Positions 7,818 through 19,348 are shown, numbered from the stretch's first letter. The stretch is DNA of 45,080 nucleotides from Sideroxydans sp. (GCA_027310665.1 DAIDAJ010000120.1:1-45080), one strand, 5' to 3'. Numbers and translations are program-made. The notes: generated by a model from the letters alone, not told the origin.

Positions 7818-8719
7818 GCAGGCTGCTTGGCATAGATGACGGCCATGGATTGGTTTATGAGGGTGATAACAACTATGGTGCACACCTGGTTTGGCCAACG
7901 CCCATCCTTACCCCGGCAATATTCCTTGATTCGACCGCAAAAGAGTTTTCTTCCGCCAATGTTGGTGACCCTGTTACTTACTATTTCAGGGAAGACGCAT
8001 TCGATCCTGTAAGCAGAATCAGGCGCGGTCGATTCTATAAATATGCTGGTACATCCGGGGCCAATTGGTATGTATTGCCGAGTCCATTGGTGACTATTCC
8101 ACGCACACAAGTTTTAGATGGCATGCTGCACATCTCCGTGGCTGACTACAGTAGAAGCATAATATCTGCCGAATTGAAAACTCTTGGCATCCCTTATCCA
8201 GTGGTTGTGTTGGGTAGAGGAACATCATCTACGATCTGGCGAATCATCAATATTGAGGCGGGATTTACGGGCGAGGAATTGGTTACGCTTAAAGCGCGCC
8301 AGAGCATGGGCGCCTTGCCGGAACTGGATATGGGAAAAATGCGGGATATTAAGGGCAGCAACATTCAAGAGGCGCTGCAAACATTGGAAGATGACTATCA
8401 TTTGGCCAGTCCCGAGTCGGTAGTTGATCGTGCCAATGAGGCGGCAACGAGCATCTTGAATGCTTTTCTTGTTCTTGTAGGACGTCGCACCCAGGATTCT
8501 TTGAACAACGCGATCATGGAAGCTGGGAAATTGGATCAGAAAGACAAAAAGGAAATTGTCAGAAGTGCTGCAAATATAGTTCGCTTGCTGCACGGAAGAA
8601 CCAAGTACGCCGTGCAAAAGGAAAAGAACACAAGAGATGTTAGGGAACAGGATGCCGAGCTGGCCATGCAATGCATCGGCGTCATGCTTTGTGATTTAGG
8701 TTGGGCCGCCTGGCGATAG
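7814..8719 (+). CDS. Uncharacterised protein coupled to hsdS in a type I restriction operon
   Basis: I do not recognise this 301-residue protein. Its ATG overlaps the hsdS stop (ATGA), so it is translated together with the specificity subunit. The first 170 residues look beta-rich, with many aromatic and glycine positions (VTYYFREDAF, GRFYKYAGTSG) and no signal peptide or membrane segment. The last 100 residues look helical and end in a conserved-looking region (VRLLHGRTKYA followed by REQDAELAMQC), faintly like the helical C-terminal domains of abortive-infection or HEPN-type proteins. That resemblance is weak. Context suggests an accessory defence factor or a modulator of the restriction enzyme. 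The base composition is closer to hsdS than to hsdM. Confidence 0.8.
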   Translation: MSRLLGIDDGHGLVYEGDNNYGAHLVWPTPILTPAIFLDSTAKEFSSANVGDPVTYYFREDAFDPVSRIRRGRFYKYAGTSGANWYVLPSPLVTIPRTQVLDGMLHISVADYSRSIISAELKTLGIPYPVVVLGRGTSSTIWRIINIEAGFTGEELVTLKARQSMGALPELDMGKMRDIKGSNIQEALQTLEDDYHLASPESVVDRANEAATSILNAFLVLVGRRTQDSLNNAIMEAGKLDQKDKKEIVRSAANIVRLLHGRTKYAVQKEKNTRDVREQDAELAMQCIGVMLCDLGWAAWR

Positions 8720-8821
8720 CCATAGGGAGCGGTTGTTCACGAGGTTCTTAGATTACAAGGTTATCCATGATGGGCAAAACCGTCTGCCTGCCTTGAACGG
8801 AACTATGTTTAAATATTATCC

Positions 8822-9973
8822 ATGACCAGAATCTCTGTTAGTGCAGACATGCTTCGCTGGGCACGTGACCGTGCCCGGCTGGACGTGTTCGCACTTGAGG
8901 CGCGGTTCCCCAAGCTAGCGGCATGGGAGACTGGCGAGGTCCTGCCAACGCTTAAACAGCTGGAGGATTATGCACGGGCCACCCATGCACCTATCGGCTA
9001 TTTCTTTTTGCCTGAGCCACCGGCTGAACCGATGCCAATACCTGATTTTCGCACCATGGCTGACCGGGTCATTGCCCGGCCCAGCCCCAATCTGCTGGAT
9101 ACCATTTATGCCTGTCAGGAACGCCAGGCATGGTATCGCGATTTTGAGTTGGTGAATGGGGAGCCGCCTGTGCATTTCATTGGTACGATGAATAGCGGTG
9201 TTGCGCCGTTGCAGGCTGCGGAGCAGATTCGGGCGCGGCTGAGTTTCGATGTGGATGCACGTCGCGACTGCCGCACATGGACAGAGGCTTTGCGTATGTT
9301 TATCGAGCAGGCTGAGCGAATTGGTGTGCTGGTGATGGTCAGTGGTGTTGTGCTCAACAATAACTATCGCCATCTCGATCCGCAGGAGTTTCGCGGCTTC
9401 GCACTGGCGGACGCACATGCGCCTCTGGTATTCATTAACGGCGCAGACAGTAAGGCGGCGCAGATGTTTACGCTTGCTCATGAGTTGGCGCACCTTTGGC
9501 TGGGCCAGTCTGCGGTCTCTGATGTGAGCGCCGGTGAGGCTTCCGATAATGCGATTGAAACCTGGTGCAATCAGGTGGCTGCGGAACTGCTGGTGCCGAT
9601 GAATGTATTTGTGGCCGAATTGATTGCCGATGAGCCTATGCGCGACACCCTTTCCCGCCTTGCGCGCCGCTTCAAGGTCAGCACGCTGGTTATTTTGCGC
9701 AGGCTGGCAGATGCGGGGCGTTTGGATCGCAATGCATTCTTTAGTGCTTACCGTGCTGAACTGGAGCATTTGCGTAGCCTTGATGCTGCCGGGACGGGAG
9801 GGGGCGATTTCTATCGTACGACAGCAGCGCGCGTCAGCAAGCGTTTTGCCCGTGCGCTGGTGGAAAGCACGCTGGAGGGGCGAACGCTCTATCGGGATGC
9901 TTTTCGTATGCTGGGGATTGCCAAGACCAGCACGTTCAACGAGTTCGGGCGATCCCTGAACTTTCCGATCTGA
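8822..9973 (+). CDS. XRE-ImmA/IrrE family metallo-endopeptidase
   Basis: The 383-residue protein combines an N-terminal XRE-type helix-turn-helix (about 8-60, with LEARFPKLAAWETGEVLPT) and an ImmA/IrrE (COG2856) zinc peptidase domain with the metal motif HELAH at 220-224. Members of this family typically cleave a repressor or act as the antitoxin-like partner of an adjacent toxin gene. The stop overlaps the start of the next gene (TGATG), and this pairing with a DUF4411 gene is common in bacterial genomes. The ATG at 8822 has no obvious Shine-Dalgarno sequence. The 102-bp gap before it holds two copies of TTATCCATGA (8761-8770 and 8816-8825), the second overlapping the start codon. Confidence 0.85.
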   Translation: MTRISVSADMLRWARDRARLDVFALEARFPKLAAWETGEVLPTLKQLEDYARATHAPIGYFFLPEPPAEPMPIPDFRTMADRVIARPSPNLLDTIYACQERQAWYRDFELVNGEPPVHFIGTMNSGVAPLQAAEQIRARLSFDVDARRDCRTWTEALRMFIEQAERIGVLVMVSGVVLNNNYRHLDPQEFRGFALADAHAPLVFINGADSKAAQMFTLAHELAHLWLGQSAVSDVSAGEASDNAIETWCNQVAAELLVPMNVFVAELIADEPMRDTLSRLARRFKVSTLVILRRLADAGRLDRNAFFSAYRAELEHLRSLDAAGTGGGDFYRTTAARVSKRFARALVESTLEGRTLYRDAFRMLGIAKTSTFNEFGRSLNFPI

Positions 9974-10470
9974 TGGCTTACCTGCTCGACGCCAACATCT
10001 TCATTCAGGCCAAGAACCTGCAGTACGGGTTCGACTTTTGTCCTGCCTTCTGGGAATGGCTGGAACAGAACAATGTGGCGGGTACTGTTTTCAGTATTCA
10101 GCAGGTCGGGGATGAATTGCAGGCTGGCGGAGACGATTTGGCAGATTGGGCGGCAGCGCGCGGCGATGCCTTCTTTCTGCCGCAGGATGGGCTTGTGTTG
10201 CCAGTATTGCCACGCGTTAGCACATGGGCTGCCGGGCAGAATTATGAGCCTGTTGCCGTGAGTACTTTTCTGCAAGTAGCGGATTACTGGCTGGTGGCCC
10301 ACGCCCTGGCGCACGGGCATACGGTTGTAACGCATGAAGTTCCCGCGAATTCGACTCGCAAGATCAAGATCCCGAATGCCTGCGTTGGACTTGGCGTGCG
10401 CTTCATGACTCCTTATCAAATGCTACGGCACGAGCGGGCGCGGTTTATTCTTGGCTCCACACCGAATTGA
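9973..10470 (+). CDS. DUF4411 family PIN-like protein, probable toxin partner
   Basis: The 165-residue product opens with MAYLLDANIFIQA, the first acidic motif of PIN-type ribonucleases (D7). It has later acidic and polar positions (ADYWLVAHALAHGHTVVTHE) in the order expected for DUF4411. PIN proteins act on RNA and many are toxins. The start overlaps the stop of the ImmA/IrrE gene by one base, so the two are made together, and hsdR starts four bases after this stop. Toxin function is inferred from family and pairing, not shown here. Confidence 0.8.
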   Translation: MAYLLDANIFIQAKNLQYGFDFCPAFWEWLEQNNVAGTVFSIQQVGDELQAGGDDLADWAAARGDAFFLPQDGLVLPVLPRVSTWAAGQNYEPVAVSTFLQVADYWLVAHALAHGHTVVTHEVPANSTRKIKIPNACVGLGVRFMTPYQMLRHERARFILGSTPN

Positions 10471-10474
10471 TTGC

Positions 10475-13400
10475 ATGAGCCTGCATAAAGAAATCGAATT
10501 CGAAAACGACATCTGCGCGCACCTCGCGGCGCACGACTGGCTGTATGCCGAAAACGATTACACCGGCTACGACCGAGCCCGTGCCTTAATTCCCGCCGAT
10601 GTGCTGGCCTGGGTACAGCAAACCCAGCTGCAGGCATGGGAGACACTAACAAAGAACAACGGGGTTGCGGCAGAAGCCGTGTTGCTCGACCGCATCCGCA
10701 AACAACTGGATGATCGCGGCACGCTGGATGTGTTGCGGCATGGCGTTGAGTTACTGGGGTTGCGCCAGCCAGTAAGTTTGGCGCAGTTCAAACCTGCCTT
10801 GGCGATGAATACCGCGCTGCAAGAGAGGTATGCTGCAAATCGTTTGCGCGTGGTGCGGCAAGTGCGCTATTCGTTGCATAACGAAAATGCCATCGACCTG
10901 GTGCTGTTCCTCAACGGCATTCCGGTGGCGACGGTGGAGCTGAAGAGCGATTACACGCAGAGCGTGGAAGACGCGGTGGATCAATATCGTTTCGACCGCC
11001 ACCCGCGACCGAAAGGCCAACCAGCCGCCGAGCCGCTGCTGGATTTTCCGCGCGGCGCGTTAGTGCATTTCGCTGTGAGCAACAGTGCGGCGATGATGAC
11101 TACGCGCCTGCTGGGCGCGGCGACCACTTTCCTGCCGTTTAACAAGGGCGACGATGGCGCGGCGGGTAATCCGGTGAATCCAAAAGGACATCGCACGGCC
11201 TACCTTTGGGAAGATGTATGGGCGCGCGATAGCTGGCTGGAGATCATTGGCCGCTACATCGTGACCAAGCGCGACAGCAAGAAACAGGTTACCTCAAGCA
11301 TCTTTCCGCGCTATCACCAGCTTGATGCGACACGCAAGCTGCTGACGACAGTGCTGGCCGAGGGCGCAGGGCAGAAATACCTGATCCAGCATTCCGCCGG
11401 TTCCGGCAAGACCAATTCTATCGCGTGGTCGGCGCACTTCCTTGCAGATCTGCACGATGCGCAACACAAGAAGCTATTCGATTCGGTGCTGGTGGTGAGC
11501 GACCGCAATGTACTGGATGCGCAGTTGCAGGAAGCAATTTTCGATTTCGAGCGCACTTCGGGCGTGGTGGCGACAATCAAGGGCGAGAGTGCCAGCAAGA
11601 GTAAAGAGCTGGCCGAGGCGCTTTCCGGCGGCAAGAAGATTGTAGTGTGCACGATCCAGACCTTCCCGTTCGCGCTGAAAGCAGTGCAGGAACTGGCAGC
11701 GACGCAAGGCAAACGCTTCGCGGTAATTGCCGACGAGGCACACAGTTCGCAGACCGGCTCGGCAGCAGCCAACCTGAAAGCTGTTTTGTCAGTCGAGGAA
11801 TTGCAGGAGCTGGCCGATGGTGGTGAGGTGAGTACGGAAGATATTCTAGCCGCGCAGATGGCCGCTCGTGCCAACGATGTGGGCATCACCTATGTTGCGT
11901 TCACCGCCACGCCGAAATCCAAGACGCTGGAATTGTTTGGGCGCCGCCCGAATCCGGCACTACCTGCCGGGCCGGACAACCTGCCCGCGGCGTTCCATGT
12001 TTATTCGATGCGCCAAGCCATCGAGGAAGGGTTCATCCTCGATGTGCTGAAGAACTACACGCCGTACAACCTGGCGTTCAAGCTCGCCAGCGAGGGGCGT
12101 GAGTGGGACGAGACGGAGGTGGAACGCAGCGCGGCGATGAAGGGCATCATGCGCTGGGTGCGGCTGCATCCGTACAACATCAGCCAGAAGGTGCAAGTAG
12201 TGGTGGAGCACTTCCGCGAGAATGTTTCGCCGCTGCTGGAAGGCCGCGCCAAGGCGATGGTGGTGGTGGGTAGCCGTCTGGAGGCGGTGCGCTGGCAACT
12301 GGCAATCGACCAATACATCAAGTCGCAGAACTACAAGATAACTTCGCTAGTGGCATTCTCGGGCGAAGTGAATGACAAGGAATCCGGTACCGATCCTTTC
12401 ACAGAGAACAGCAAGGCGCTGAATCCGAACTTACACGGGCGTGACATGCGCGAGGCGTTCAATACCGACGAATATCAAATTCTGCTGGTGGCGAATAAAT
12501 TCCAGACCGGTTTCGACCAACCGCTGCTGTGCGGCATGTATGTGGATAAACGACTGGCAGGCATACAAGCGGTGCAGACCTTGTCGCGCCTGAACCGTGC
12601 TTATCCGGGCAAGGATACGACTTACATTCTCGACTTCGTGAATGCGGCCGAGGAAGTGCTGGAAGCATTCAAGACATATTACGCCACGGCAACGCTGGCG
12701 GGCGTGACCGATCCGAATCTGGTGTACGACCTGCGCGCCAAGCTGGATGCGACCGGACATTACGATGACAACGAAGTAGAGCGCGTGGTGACGGTTGAGA
12801 TGAACCCGAACTCAGCGCAATACGAATTGAATGCAGCTCTGGAGCCGGTGGCGGACCGTCTGCTGAAGCGTTATGCCGTAGCGCGCAAAGCCTGGCAGGA
12901 CGCTCAGGCGCTGAAAGATGCGAAAGCAGTTCAGGCGGCGCAGGACGAAATGAATGCGCTGCAATTGTTCAAGCGCGACCTCGGTACCTTTATGCGCGTG
13001 TATGCCTTCTTGTCGCAGATATTCGATTACGGCAACACGGCCATTGAGAAACGCGCGATCTTCTTCCGGCGCTTGTTGCCGCTGCTGGAGTTTGGCCGCG
13101 AGCGCGAAGGCGTGGATTTATCCAAGGTGGTGCTGACCCACCACAAGCTAAAAAATCAGGGCAAGCGCACTTTGCCGTTGGGCGTGGGCGAGCCGTTGCC
13201 GCCACTGACCGATCCGGGCAGCGGCCAGTTGCAGGAAAAGAAAAAAGCGCTCCTCGCGGAAATTATCGAGAAAGTGAACACGCTGTTCGATGGCGAGCTG
13301 AGCGACGAAGACAAGCTGGTGTATGTGAACCATGTGCTGAAAGGCAAGCTGCTGGAGTCGGACATCCTGGTGCAGCAGGCCAGCAACAACACCAAGGAAC

Positions 13401-13594
13401 AATTCTCTAATTCGCCAGACCTTGCTATGGAGATTATGAACGCGGTGATGGACGCGCTTTCGGCACATACGACAATGAGCAAGCAAGCGCTGGATTCGGA
13501 AAAGGTGCGCAGCGGGTTGAAGGATGTGCTGCTTGGACCAGCGAAGCTTTATGAATCGCTGCGTCAACGGGGAAACGAGGCAGGAACCCTCTAA
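10475..13594 (+). CDS. hsdR: Type I restriction enzyme subunit HsdR
   Basis: HsdR supplies DNA translocation and cleavage for the type I complex. The 1039-residue product has an N-terminal nuclease domain with D141 and E155-x-K157 (VELK), then a superfamily 2 helicase motor with Walker A AGSGKTN (near 307-313), the DEAH box (near 419-422) and the TATPK motif. A long helical C-terminus probably contacts HsdM. I chose the ATG at 10475, four bases after the DUF4411 stop; an upstream in-frame start would overlap that gene. All motifs are intact, so with hsdM and hsdS the system looks functional. Confidence 0.93.
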   Translation: MSLHKEIEFENDICAHLAAHDWLYAENDYTGYDRARALIPADVLAWVQQTQLQAWETLTKNNGVAAEAVLLDRIRKQLDDRGTLDVLRHGVELLGLRQPVSLAQFKPALAMNTALQERYAANRLRVVRQVRYSLHNENAIDLVLFLNGIPVATVELKSDYTQSVEDAVDQYRFDRHPRPKGQPAAEPLLDFPRGALVHFAVSNSAAMMTTRLLGAATTFLPFNKGDDGAAGNPVNPKGHRTAYLWEDVWARDSWLEIIGRYIVTKRDSKKQVTSSIFPRYHQLDATRKLLTTVLAEGAGQKYLIQHSAGSGKTNSIAWSAHFLADLHDAQHKKLFDSVLVVSDRNVLDAQLQEAIFDFERTSGVVATIKGESASKSKELAEALSGGKKIVVCTIQTFPFALKAVQELAATQGKRFAVIADEAHSSQTGSAAANLKAVLSVEELQELADGGEVSTEDILAAQMAARANDVGITYVAFTATPKSKTLELFGRRPNPALPAGPDNLPAAFHVYSMRQAIEEGFILDVLKNYTPYNLAFKLASEGREWDETEVERSAAMKGIMRWVRLHPYNISQKVQVVVEHFRENVSPLLEGRAKAMVVVGSRLEAVRWQLAIDQYIKSQNYKITSLVAFSGEVNDKESGTDPFTENSKALNPNLHGRDMREAFNTDEYQILLVANKFQTGFDQPLLCGMYVDKRLAGIQAVQTLSRLNRAYPGKDTTYILDFVNAAEEVLEAFKTYYATATLAGVTDPNLVYDLRAKLDATGHYDDNEVERVVTVEMNPNSAQYELNAALEPVADRLLKRYAVARKAWQDAQALKDAKAVQAAQDEMNALQLFKRDLGTFMRVYAFLSQIFDYGNTAIEKRAIFFRRLLPLLEFGREREGVDLSKVVLTHHKLKNQGKRTLPLGVGEPLPPLTDPGSGQLQEKKKALLAEIIEKVNTLFDGELSDEDKLVYVNHVLKGKLLESDILVQQASNNTKEQFSNSPDLAMEIMNAVMDALSAHTTMSKQALDSEKVRSGLKDVLLGPAKLYESLRQRGNEAGTL

Positions 13595-13650
13595 ACGGCT
13601 CTTTAGGGCGATAACTATTCTATGTGGGGCCTTACATCAGTTGGTAGCTG

Positions 13651-13691
13651 ACAAGCCTTTATAGACACTTTTGGCTTGTTTTGCTTTTCTT
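13651..13691 (+). terminator. Probable terminator of the restriction operon
   Basis: ACAAGCC (13651-13657) and GGCTTGT (13673-13679) form a 7-bp stem with a 15-base loop, followed by a T-rich stretch. It lies about 55 bp after the hsdR stop on the same strand. The long loop makes it a moderate rather than strong terminator. Confidence 0.5.
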
Positions 13692-13775
13692 CTTTATTTA
13701 ATTAGGGTTTCAGAGATAGTGAGCGCACGCGTTTGGCTTTTTTTGCGCATCAAATGATTTTTTTCGTATATCAGC

Positions 13776-13808
13776 AAAAAAAAATGACCGCGGATATTTC
13801 GCGGTCAT
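13776..13808 (-). terminator. Intrinsic terminator of gyrB
   Basis: ATGACCGCG (13784-13792) and CGCGGTCAT (13800-13808) form a perfect 9-bp stem with a 7-base loop. On the minus strand it is followed by a long T-run (plus-strand A-run ending at 13784). This is a strong rho-independent terminator 138 bp beyond the gyrB stop. Confidence 0.88.
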
Positions 13809-13946
13809 CTCTCTTCAGGCGTTGGCCAAGTTTTGCACATGCTGTTTTGTGCTTTTTGACCGAAACTCTCGGTGGCTATTAGTTTTCAGCTGTTTTCATT
13901 TGGTGAGAAAAATTTCACCTTTTCTGAGAACCTACAGCATCGCTTA

Positions 13947-16391
<2,445 letters not shown>

Positions 16392-16398
16392 TCATTTC

Positions 16399-16414
16399 TG
16401 TTTCACGTGGAACA
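16399..16414. promoter_or_regulatory. parS: parS centromere site (Bacillus-type variant)
   Basis: TGTTTCACGTGGAACA here is the reverse complement of TGTTCCACGTGAAACA, the well-known Bacillus subtilis parS sequence, and differs by one base from the perfect palindrome at 22895-22910. It lies in the gyrB-dnaN gap. ParB (26289-27158) should load here and spread along the origin region. Confidence 0.88.
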
Positions 16415-16416
16415 AA

Positions 16417-17520
16417 TTAGATACGCATTGGCATGACTACATATTTGTAGTCATCTTTATCCGGGATCGTAATCAAGAGACTGCTATTCTGATCCCCGAA
16501 GGACAGAACAAGGCTCTGAGTGCTGATGTTATTGATACCATCCAGTAGATAATTCACATTAAAACCTATATCCAAAGAGGCTCCTTGATAATCGTTTTCA
16601 ATATCTTCCTGAGCTTCTTCCTGCTCGCTATTGCTACTGATAATGCGTAGATTCTTTTCAGTTAACAACAGGCGTACACCGCGAAACTTTTCATTGGATA
16701 AAATAGCGGCACGCTGCAATGCCTGTAACAAGGTTAAACGATCCAGTTTCAGGTGGTTGGAGTGAGTTGGAATGACCCGGTTGTAATCCGGAAACTTGCC
16801 ATCAATTACTTTCGAAGTCAGGACAACGTCTGCAAATGATATTCGGACTTGTTTTTCCGCTAGTTCGAGTTGGACCTTATCTTCAGTATCTTGCAGTAGC
16901 TTTAACAGCTCATTAACTGTCTTTCGCGAAAGAATGACTTCCTGCTTTTTGTAGCTTTCTTTAAGTTCCTCGCTGATAAAAGCAAGGCGGTGGCCGTCTG
17001 TTGCAATCAGCTTTATTGAAGTCCCGTCTATCACCAGTAATACGCCATTCAGATAATAGCGAATATCTTGTTGAGCCATTGCATATTGCACAGAACTTAA
17101 TAGCCGACGTAACACACCTTGTTCGATCTGGAGCTTGGCCGCGCCAACCAATTGTTCGGTCAACATCGGAAAATCCTGTGCCGGAAGCGTCTGTAGACTA
17201 AATCGGCTTTTATTCGCTTTAACCAGCAAGCGGTTATCCTGATCATCGAGCGATACTATGCTGTTGTCTGGAATCGCGCGCAAAATTTCCTGGAGCTTCT
17301 TGGCAGAAATAGTAATAGCACTTTCTGCTCCGTCGAGCTCAACCTTAAATTGCGCTTCTATTTGTATTTCCAGATCTGTCGTGACGAATTGCACGCCGTC
17401 TTTGTTGCGTTTGATCAGTACGTTCGAAAGAATAGGTAAAGGCTGCTTGCGTTCTACAATGCCTACAACCGCTTGCAAAGGTTTAAGTAAATCGTTTCGA
17501 TCTATTTGCTTAATGAACAT
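16417..17520 (-). CDS. dnaN: DNA polymerase III beta sliding clamp
   Basis: The beta clamp encircles DNA and tethers polymerase III and many repair proteins. The 367-residue product is of normal length, with three repeated clamp domains, the N-terminal MFIKQIDRNDLLKPLQAVVG and the typical C-terminal YVVMPMRI that forms part of the partner-binding groove. The start at 17520 has AAAGGA just upstream. It follows dnaA after 200 bp of AT-rich DNA that is the oriC candidate and must contain its own promoter or be read from dnaA. Confidence 0.97.
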   Translation of the reverse strand: MFIKQIDRNDLLKPLQAVVGIVERKQPLPILSNVLIKRNKDGVQFVTTDLEIQIEAQFKVELDGAESAITISAKKLQEILRAIPDNSIVSLDDQDNRLLVKANKSRFSLQTLPAQDFPMLTEQLVGAAKLQIEQGVLRRLLSSVQYAMAQQDIRYYLNGVLLVIDGTSIKLIATDGHRLAFISEELKESYKKQEVILSRKTVNELLKLLQDTEDKVQLELAEKQVRISFADVVLTSKVIDGKFPDYNRVIPTHSNHLKLDRLTLLQALQRAAILSNEKFRGVRLLLTEKNLRIISSNSEQEEAQEDIENDYQGASLDIGFNVNYLLDGINNISTQSLVLSFGDQNSSLLITIPDKDDYKYVVMPMRI

Positions 17521-17720
17521 ATGTATCCTTTAAAAACTTAACAATAACAATAATAGGCACTGAATCTATGGATAACTATTATTTATCTTATATTACAATA
17601 ACTTAATTAATTATTTATCTGTTCATAAAAGTGCTCGTCAATGTTTATTGTTTGCGTATAACTATTTCATTATTCTGTTTATGCGGGTTCGTCTACAAAC
17701 TATACACAGGGTATACGTGA
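17521..17720. other. oriC: Candidate replication origin (oriC) in the dnaA-dnaN spacer
   Basis: The 200-bp spacer is strongly AT-rich, with ATTAATTATTTATC-like stretches suited to a DNA unwinding element. It contains several near-matches to the DnaA box TTATNCACA: reversed TTATCCATA at 17567-17575, reversed TTATACGCA at 17653-17661 and CTATACACA at 17700-17708, each one base off. Gene orientation switches in this neighbourhood (dnaA side leftward, rpmH side rightward), and parS and parAB are nearby. The alternative is the dnaA-rpmH spacer, which has one perfect box but little AT-rich DNA. Confidence 0.5.
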
Positions 17721-19070
17721 CTATCCGCGCAATGTTTGATTCAATAAGTTGAAATCAGCATTCAATGCAGAATCGCTGTTGCGCAAAGATTCTATGGTTT
17801 TGCAGGCATGCAAGACGGTGGAGTGATCTCTTCCTCCAAATGCATTTCCAATCTCAGGCAAGCTCAATTGAGTGAGTTCGCGCGCAAGTGCCATGGCGAT
17901 TTGACGCGGTCTGGCGATAATCCTCGATCGCTTTTTTGATAGCAATTCAACAATCTTTATTCGGTAAAAATCAGCCACCGTCTTCTGGATGTTTTCTATA
18001 GAGACTTGCTTATTTTGTGCCGCCAGCAAGTCCTTGAGAGCTTCTTTTGCTAAATCTATAGATATCTGACGCTTATGAAATTTGGCATAGGCCTCTATCC
18101 GGTTTAAAGCGCCTTCCAATTCCCGAATATTGGAGCGTACGTGCTTGGCTATGAAGAATGCAACGTCCTCAGAAATAGGAAAATTGCTTGATGCTGATTT
18201 TTGCAGCAAGATGGCGACTCTCATCTCCAAACCAGGTGGTTCTATGGCCACTGTCAGTCCACAGGTGAAGCGGGAGGTTAGCCGAGGTTCAATACCAGAA
18301 ATTTCTTTTGGAAATGTATCGCAAGTTATAACTACTTGTTTATTAGTATCAATAAGAGAATTTAATGTGTAAAAAAATTCTTGCTGAGTACCTGGTTTGT
18401 CCGCAATGAACTGAATATCATCGATCAGAAGCAAGTCCAATGAGTTATAAAATTGCTTGAATTCATCGAAATTTTTGGTTTGAAATGCACGAACTACTCC
18501 TGAAATATAGTTGGTTGCATGGATATAGCAGATTCTGGCCTGTGGATTCTGCTTACTGACCAGATTTCCAATGGACTGTAAGAGATGTGTTTTACCTAAG
18601 CCCACCCCTCCATAAATAAATAAAGGGTTGTAGGCAACACCTGGAGTTTCTGAGACTTGTATGGCTGCAGCATGTGCCAATTGGTTTGCTTTACCAGTTA
18701 CAAAAGTATCAAAAACCAAGGCAGGATTGAGTTTATTCAGATTTTTTGAGGTTGCTTTTGTTGTCACCGGCAGCGCTGGCTTGCTAAATACAGGCTCTGC
18801 ATCAGGTTGTCTAACGGGTTTCATGCCACGTTTTTCAATGCGCAACTCGATTTGAGGCGGTGCGGAAAAAAATGGAAGAGCGCGTTTCGATATCTCCGAC
18901 AAGAACCGCTCCTGTACAATGCGCAATGTAAAACTATTGGGCGCAGTAAGAACAAGTCTGTCGCCATCGATCTCGAAAATCAGCGGCTTTATCCACGAAT
19001 TATATTGTTGCAATGGCAGTTGCTCTTTGAAAAAACTCAGGCAACTTCCAGACAGACTTTGGGCAGACAT
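17721..19070 (-). CDS. dnaA: Chromosomal replication initiator DnaA
   Basis: DnaA binds oriC boxes, forms an ATP-dependent filament and opens the origin. The product has the N-terminal DnaB/DiaA-interaction domain (LSFFKEQLPLQQYNSWI), a variable linker, an AAA+ domain with Walker A GGVGLGKTH (near 154-162) and Walker B LLLIDDIQF. The C-terminal box-binding domain carries the signature GGRDHSTVLHA (near 411-421). I use the ATG at 19070 (449 residues). An in-frame GTG at 19103 would add 11 residues, and neither has a clear Shine-Dalgarno sequence, so the start is uncertain. A perfect DnaA box lies about 60 bp upstream, suggesting autoregulation. Confidence 0.95.
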   Translation of the reverse strand: MSAQSLSGSCLSFFKEQLPLQQYNSWIKPLIFEIDGDRLVLTAPNSFTLRIVQERFLSEISKRALPFFSAPPQIELRIEKRGMKPVRQPDAEPVFSKPALPVTTKATSKNLNKLNPALVFDTFVTGKANQLAHAAAIQVSETPGVAYNPLFIYGGVGLGKTHLLQSIGNLVSKQNPQARICYIHATNYISGVVRAFQTKNFDEFKQFYNSLDLLLIDDIQFIADKPGTQQEFFYTLNSLIDTNKQVVITCDTFPKEISGIEPRLTSRFTCGLTVAIEPPGLEMRVAILLQKSASSNFPISEDVAFFIAKHVRSNIRELEGALNRIEAYAKFHKRQISIDLAKEALKDLLAAQNKQVSIENIQKTVADFYRIKIVELLSKKRSRIIARPRQIAMALARELTQLSLPEIGNAFGGRDHSTVLHACKTIESLRNSDSALNADFNLLNQTLRG

Positions 19071-19125
19071 AGGCAGGAAAATGTATCGCAATGATTGCGG
19101 CACATTCTACAAGCTATGGAAAAAG

Positions 19126-19134
19126 TTATCCACA
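19126..19134 (+). promoter_or_regulatory. Perfect DnaA box upstream of dnaA
   Basis: TTATCCACA matches the DnaA-box consensus exactly. It lies between dnaA and the rpmH promoter, where a bound DnaA would be placed to repress dnaA. Confidence 0.75.
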
Positions 19135-19147
19135 GCATAAAAAGACT

Positions 19148-19176
19148 TGACAGGAAGTACGCCAACGATTGTAATC
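19148..19176 (+). promoter_or_regulatory. Sigma-70 promoter of rpmH-rnpA-yidD
   Basis: A perfect -35 TTGACA (19148-19153) and a -10 TGTAAT (19171-19176) are separated by the ideal 17 bp, and rpmH starts 38 bp later. This is the strongest promoter-like sequence I see in the window, as expected for a ribosomal protein operon. Confidence 0.82.
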
Positions 19177-19213
19177 GCGCGCTTTTCAACATCAAAACAG
19201 TCAGGAGCTAAAC

Positions 19214-19348
19214 ATGAAACGTACATATCAACCGTCGGTTACAAAGAGAAAACGTACTCACGGCTTTCTGGTCCGCATGAAAACCAAGGGTGGGCGCGCT
19301 GTAATCGCTGCTCGACGCGCGCGTGGCCGTGTACGCCTTGGCGTGTAA
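19214..19348 (+). CDS. rpmH: 50S ribosomal protein L34
   Basis: The 44-residue, strongly basic protein begins [20 protein letters not shown] and ends RGRVRLGV, the standard L34 sequence, so identification is secure despite its size. AGGAG lies seven bases before the ATG. It is the first gene of the rightward origin operon and is followed directly by rnpA. Confidence 0.98.
   Translation: MKRTYQPSVTKRKRTHGFLVRMKTKGGRAVIAARRARGRVRLGV

Larger units (their letters stand above)
13595..13946. other. 352-bp spacer between convergent hsdR and gyrB
   Basis: This stretch marks the junction between the accessory defence block and the core origin genes. It holds the two facing terminators listed separately and is otherwise AT-rich with T-runs. 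No reading frame or RNA gene is convincing. Confidence 0.7.

Noticed and set aside
8793..8819. Promoter TTGAAC/TATTAT for the ImmA/IrrE gene
   Set aside because: The spacer is 15 bp and the -10 would end three bases before the start codon, which is not workable for normal initiation.
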